From RGIG2945 sp045540355 (GTDB taxonomy: Bacteria; Bacillota; Clostridia; Oscillospirales; Acutalibacteraceae): a stretch of DNA of 64,000 nt. How positions within the stretch are numbered: position 1 is the first letter of the stretch; each line of letters begins with the position of its first letter. This document shows, piece by piece, positions 61,372 to 64,000 of the stretch. The DNA lies in contig JAZQHB010000098.1 in NCBI GenBank assembly GCA_045540355.1, forward strand, positions 1 to 64,000, read 5' to 3'. A program made the translations under genes and the position numbers. The notes under the pieces were generated by a model. The model was not told the DNA's origin, searched no databases, and saw only the letters and a program-made list of their open reading frames with translations.

Positions 61372-63549
61372 ATGTCTGCTTTTGACTTTAAAGGTTATTC
61401 CGATTTACTTAAAAACTGGGTTGTATTTTCACAAAAGCATCTTTACAGATTGCCTGAAAATCCTGAACTTATGTGCTACGGTGCAGGTGAACACGGACAT
61501 TGGGGCACACATACACATCAGAAGGCTTTTTCCGCTTTTGCGATTGCCGCAACTGATGAGGACATATCTTGGGACGACACTCCGCTTACCCGTGAAGAAG
61601 TATTGAAACAAGCCCTCTCAATGCTTCGTTACAACCTTGCTACTCACATTTCCGGAAATCAGAAATGTACTGACGGTAAAAAATGGGGGCATAATTGGAT
61701 TTATGTTTTAGGTATTGAACGAATGTATCACGGCATTGAGGTACTTGACAAATACCTCACCAATGAAGACCGCGAAAATATTAAGACGGTTATCCTCTCT
61801 GAGTGTGAATTCATTTTAAACGAATACCCTGTTGAAGCCGGATTATTAGCAGAAAAGAATAAACCCGAAAGCAATATCTGGAACGGTGCAATTCTTTACA
61901 GAGCTACCGTCCTCTACCCCGATTTGCCCGACAAAGAAAAATATATTGATAAAGCACGACGCTTTTTCCTTAACGGCATTTCAATCGAATCTGACGAAAA
62001 CTCCGATGAAATTATTGACGGTGTTCGTGTCGGTGATTATTTTGTTGGTGCTAATATGTTCAATTCTTTTGCCTGCAATCACCATTTATATATGAATGTC
62101 GGTTATATGGCAATTTGTCTCTCAAACATTGCCATGCTTCACTTTTTCCTTAAGGGTCGGGGTGTGAGCGTCGGTGATATCCCCTATCACAATGTCTATG
62201 ACCTGTGGAAGCTTGTGAACACCTGCACATACTCTGACGGCAGACTTATAAGAATCGGCGGAGATTCTCGTGCAAGATATTCCTACTGTCAGGATTATCT
62301 TCTCCCTGTATGGGCTCTGATTGAAGATGTCTACGGTGACGACTGCTCCGATATGGAAGATGAGTGGCTCAAAATTTTGCAGAAAGAAACATCAATAAAC
62401 GGCGACGGTTCTTTCCTTTCCGAACGCTTCGGATATTTTGAAGAAACTTCTCCTGTTTACTATACAAGACTTGAAACCGACAGGGCAAATACAATCTCTA
62501 TGCTTTTATACTGGCATAAGAAATTCAATATAAAACACACCAATGTCAAACCTCCTGAAATGAAAGAATGGTATGACGATTATCATGGCTCTGTTCTTTC
62601 TGCTGACGGAAACAGATTTACTTCCTTTACATGGATTTCATCAGAAAAGCCTCAGGCACTAATTCTTCCCAAAGGTGACAGTTCGTTTGCCGAATGGAGA
62701 TACAATCTCTGCGGAAAAATCAGAGGTGCAGGAACTGTAAACGAAGATGATGTTTACAAGAAGTCGGTTGAACAGTTTGACGGCGGTTTCCTTACATCAG
62801 GAGTTACTTTCTCTCATTCTCTGAAGTTCCTTGCAGAAGGCAGAACAAGAGAAAATCTCGCTAAAAAATATGTAGCTTTCGCTGCTTTGCCCGATGAAAA
62901 AACAATTCTTTGTCTGCAATATGCCGATGCGTTTAACCGAGTATATGTTGCTGCTTTAAGAGGTATTCTCTGGAATGTACCCAACGATATTTTTAATAAA
63001 TCTCAACGCACGCTTTACTACGGAAACAAAAAAGAGTATCTGCGTGGCGGCAGTCTTGCAAACAAATTTGAAACAATGGAGCTTGGTTACTATGCTAACT
63101 TTGATAACAAAATCGGTATTGCAAGCAAAACTCCGCTGACCTTAGTCAGAAACGGAAAGCGACAAGTCAGCATAAGACACAAGCAAGGTGTAGACAGCGG
63201 CTCTTTGTACGCAGAAGAAATCTGTTCCCCCTATCTTGCAAAACGCCGTTTCTTTGACCGCGGTGAGAATATGATTGACACAGGTTTCGCGATGTCATTA
63301 GGCAATGCAGACGACACAAAAGCTCTGCTTGATAATTTATTTGCACCCGAGCTTGACGGACTAAAAACAGTAGGTACTTCAGGTGCTGACGGAGAAAGAT
63401 ATCTCCTCGTTGCAAATCAAGGCGAATGTGACCGCGAATTTTCTCTCGACGAATTAGGATTTGAAGATGTTATTGATGTTGTTAAAAACACAAAGGCAAC
63501 AAATTGCGTTTTAAAACCCGCAGATGCACTTCTTCTCAAGGTAAAGTAA
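61372..63549 (+). CDS. Cytosolic alpha/alpha-toroid-like protein, possible polysaccharide lyase or hydrolase
   Basis: This 725-residue protein has no signal peptide. Residues 1-400 are helical with Trp/His/Tyr-rich loops (CYGAGEHGHWGTHTHQ, KKWGHNWIYVLG, ESNIWNGAILYRA, ACNHHLYMNVGYM, GGDSRARYSYCQDY), the look of an alpha/alpha toroid. Residues from about 400 are beta-rich (SFTWISSEKPQALILPKG, RRFFDRGENMIDTGFAM). This two-domain layout resembles heparinase II/III-like and related lyases, but I cannot place it in a named family. The next gene, 1 nt away, is nucleoside-hydrolase-like, so the pair may process a glycoside inside the cell. Confidence 0.6.
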   Translation: MSAFDFKGYSDLLKNWVVFSQKHLYRLPENPELMCYGAGEHGHWGTHTHQKAFSAFAIAATDEDISWDDTPLTREEVLKQALSMLRYNLATHISGNQKCTDGKKWGHNWIYVLGIERMYHGIEVLDKYLTNEDRENIKTVILSECEFILNEYPVEAGLLAEKNKPESNIWNGAILYRATVLYPDLPDKEKYIDKARRFFLNGISIESDENSDEIIDGVRVGDYFVGANMFNSFACNHHLYMNVGYMAICLSNIAMLHFFLKGRGVSVGDIPYHNVYDLWKLVNTCTYSDGRLIRIGGDSRARYSYCQDYLLPVWALIEDVYGDDCSDMEDEWLKILQKETSINGDGSFLSERFGYFEETSPVYYTRLETDRANTISMLLYWHKKFNIKHTNVKPPEMKEWYDDYHGSVLSADGNRFTSFTWISSEKPQALILPKGDSSFAEWRYNLCGKIRGAGTVNEDDVYKKSVEQFDGGFLTSGVTFSHSLKFLAEGRTRENLAKKYVAFAALPDEKTILCLQYADAFNRVYVAALRGILWNVPNDIFNKSQRTLYYGNKKEYLRGGSLANKFETMELGYYANFDNKIGIASKTPLTLVRNGKRQVSIRHKQGVDSGSLYAEEICSPYLAKRRFFDRGENMIDTGFAMSLGNADDTKALLDNLFAPELDGLKTVGTSGADGERYLLVANQGECDREFSLDELGFEDVIDVVKNTKATNCVLKPADALLLKVK

Positions 63550-63550
63550 T

Positions 63551-64000
63551 ATGAGAAAATTTATTGTAGGCACGGATTGGTGGACGGATTGCGACGACGC
63601 GGTTGCGATGCGAATACTGGCACGAGCACATAAAAACGGTGACATCAAAATTGAGGGAATCGGAATCAATGCTTGCATGGAATATTCCGTAACCTCACTC
63701 GAAGGTTTTCTCAACTCGGAAAAAGTTTCCGATATACCTTTGGGAATCGATTTAAAAGCTACCGATTTCGGTGGTAATCCTCCATATCAGAAAAGGTTAT
63801 CCGCACATTCAAAACATTATAAATCTAATGAAGATGCCGTTGATGCAGTAAGGCTTTACAGAAAAATTCTCAATGACATCGATGAAAAAATCGAAATCAT
63901 CGAGATAGGATATCTTCAGGTTATTGCCGATGTATTTAAAAGTTCTGCTGATGATATTTCCGATAAATCGGGACTTGAACTCATAAGAGAAAATGTTTCG
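63551..64000 (+). CDS. Nucleoside-hydrolase-like protein (IUNH family), cut by window end
   Basis: ATG 63551 follows the upstream stop by 1 nt, with AAGG in the end of that gene as the ribosome site. The 150 visible residues start with VGTDWWTDCDDAVAMRIL, a variant of the DxDxxxDD calcium-site motif of inosine-uridine nucleoside hydrolases (here D-WWT-D-C-DD), followed by IEGIGINACMEYSV. The catalytic His and C-terminal part lie beyond the window. Cleavage of an N-glycosidic bond, or a related sugar hydrolysis, is inferred. Confidence 0.75.
   Translation, partial: MRKFIVGTDWWTDCDDAVAMRILARAHKNGDIKIEGIGINACMEYSVTSLEGFLNSEKVSDIPLGIDLKATDFGGNPPYQKRLSAHSKHYKSNEDAVDAVRLYRKILNDIDEKIEIIEIGYLQVIADVFKSSADDISDKSGLELIRENVS

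Overview
The window is AT-rich chromosomal DNA from a spore-forming, Gram-positive anaerobe of the class Clostridia. A gut-type Oscillospirales/Ruminococcaceae relative is my best guess, but that rank is inference. The evidence is a 26-codon spoVM gene, gerW (ytfJ), a DacF-like carboxypeptidase, remA, PrkC/PrpC, cdaA-cdaR and secreted proteins with InlB-type (Listeria-Bacteroides) repeats. Promoters are mostly sigma-A type, and GTG/TTG starts behind AGGTG-type ribosome sites are common. I see no rRNA, CRISPR array, transposase or prophage gene.

Positions 1-25000 are an accessory, surface and hydrolase-rich region. It opens with a giant secreted heparinase II/III-like protein (minus strand, cut by the left edge) whose C-terminal half is a long array of InlB-type repeats. 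Two convergent secreted lipase-like proteins follow. Next is a minus-strand operon (HAD phosphatase, SGNH esterase, FAD oxidoreductase, trmB, secreted lipase), then a divergent secreted metallophosphoesterase and a secreted repeat protein with an elaborate 420-bp leader. After these come an SGNH esterase/beta-lactamase-fold pair, and an operon of two tandem-duplicated esterases plus a polysaccharide deacetylase. Together they look like a set for deacylating and degrading complex glycans or lipids outside or at the edge of the cell.

Positions 25000-58200 are core genome. A plus-strand alpha/beta hydrolase is translationally coupled to rsgA, followed by a small membrane protein and spoVM. Facing them is a long minus-strand run: yicC, remA, gmk, rpoZ, priA, def, fmt, rsmB, rlmN, prpC, prkC. 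Upstream lies another dense minus-strand run: cdaA, cdaR, an FG-GAP-like lipoprotein, an OmpR response regulator, a histidine kinase, DUF1385, prmC, an M50 protease, scpA, scpB, gerW, dacF, rluB and a small orphan. Before that come alaS, HIT, comEC, holA, an RNase M5-like gene and ispF. The layout joins cell-envelope signalling (c-di-AMP, two-component, PASTA kinase), sporulation and translation genes.

Positions 58200-64000 carry a divergent CDF metal transporter, a tRNA-Gln(CTG) with a consensus promoter and terminator, an array of small hairpins, a four-helix-bundle (S23-type) protein, two orphan membrane proteins, a cytosolic toroid-like carbohydrate-enzyme candidate and the start of a nucleoside-hydrolase-like gene cut by the right edge.

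The most notable non-coding structures are a (CTGT)5 tetranucleotide tract inside a promoter spacer (19609-19639), a 33-bp perfect palindrome holding a consensus -10 (19864-19907), heptanucleotide-periodic repeats in two intergenic regions (19755-19859 and 55494-55528), a terminator-like hairpin ending exactly at a start codon (26846-26897), and the hairpin array at 59711-59880.
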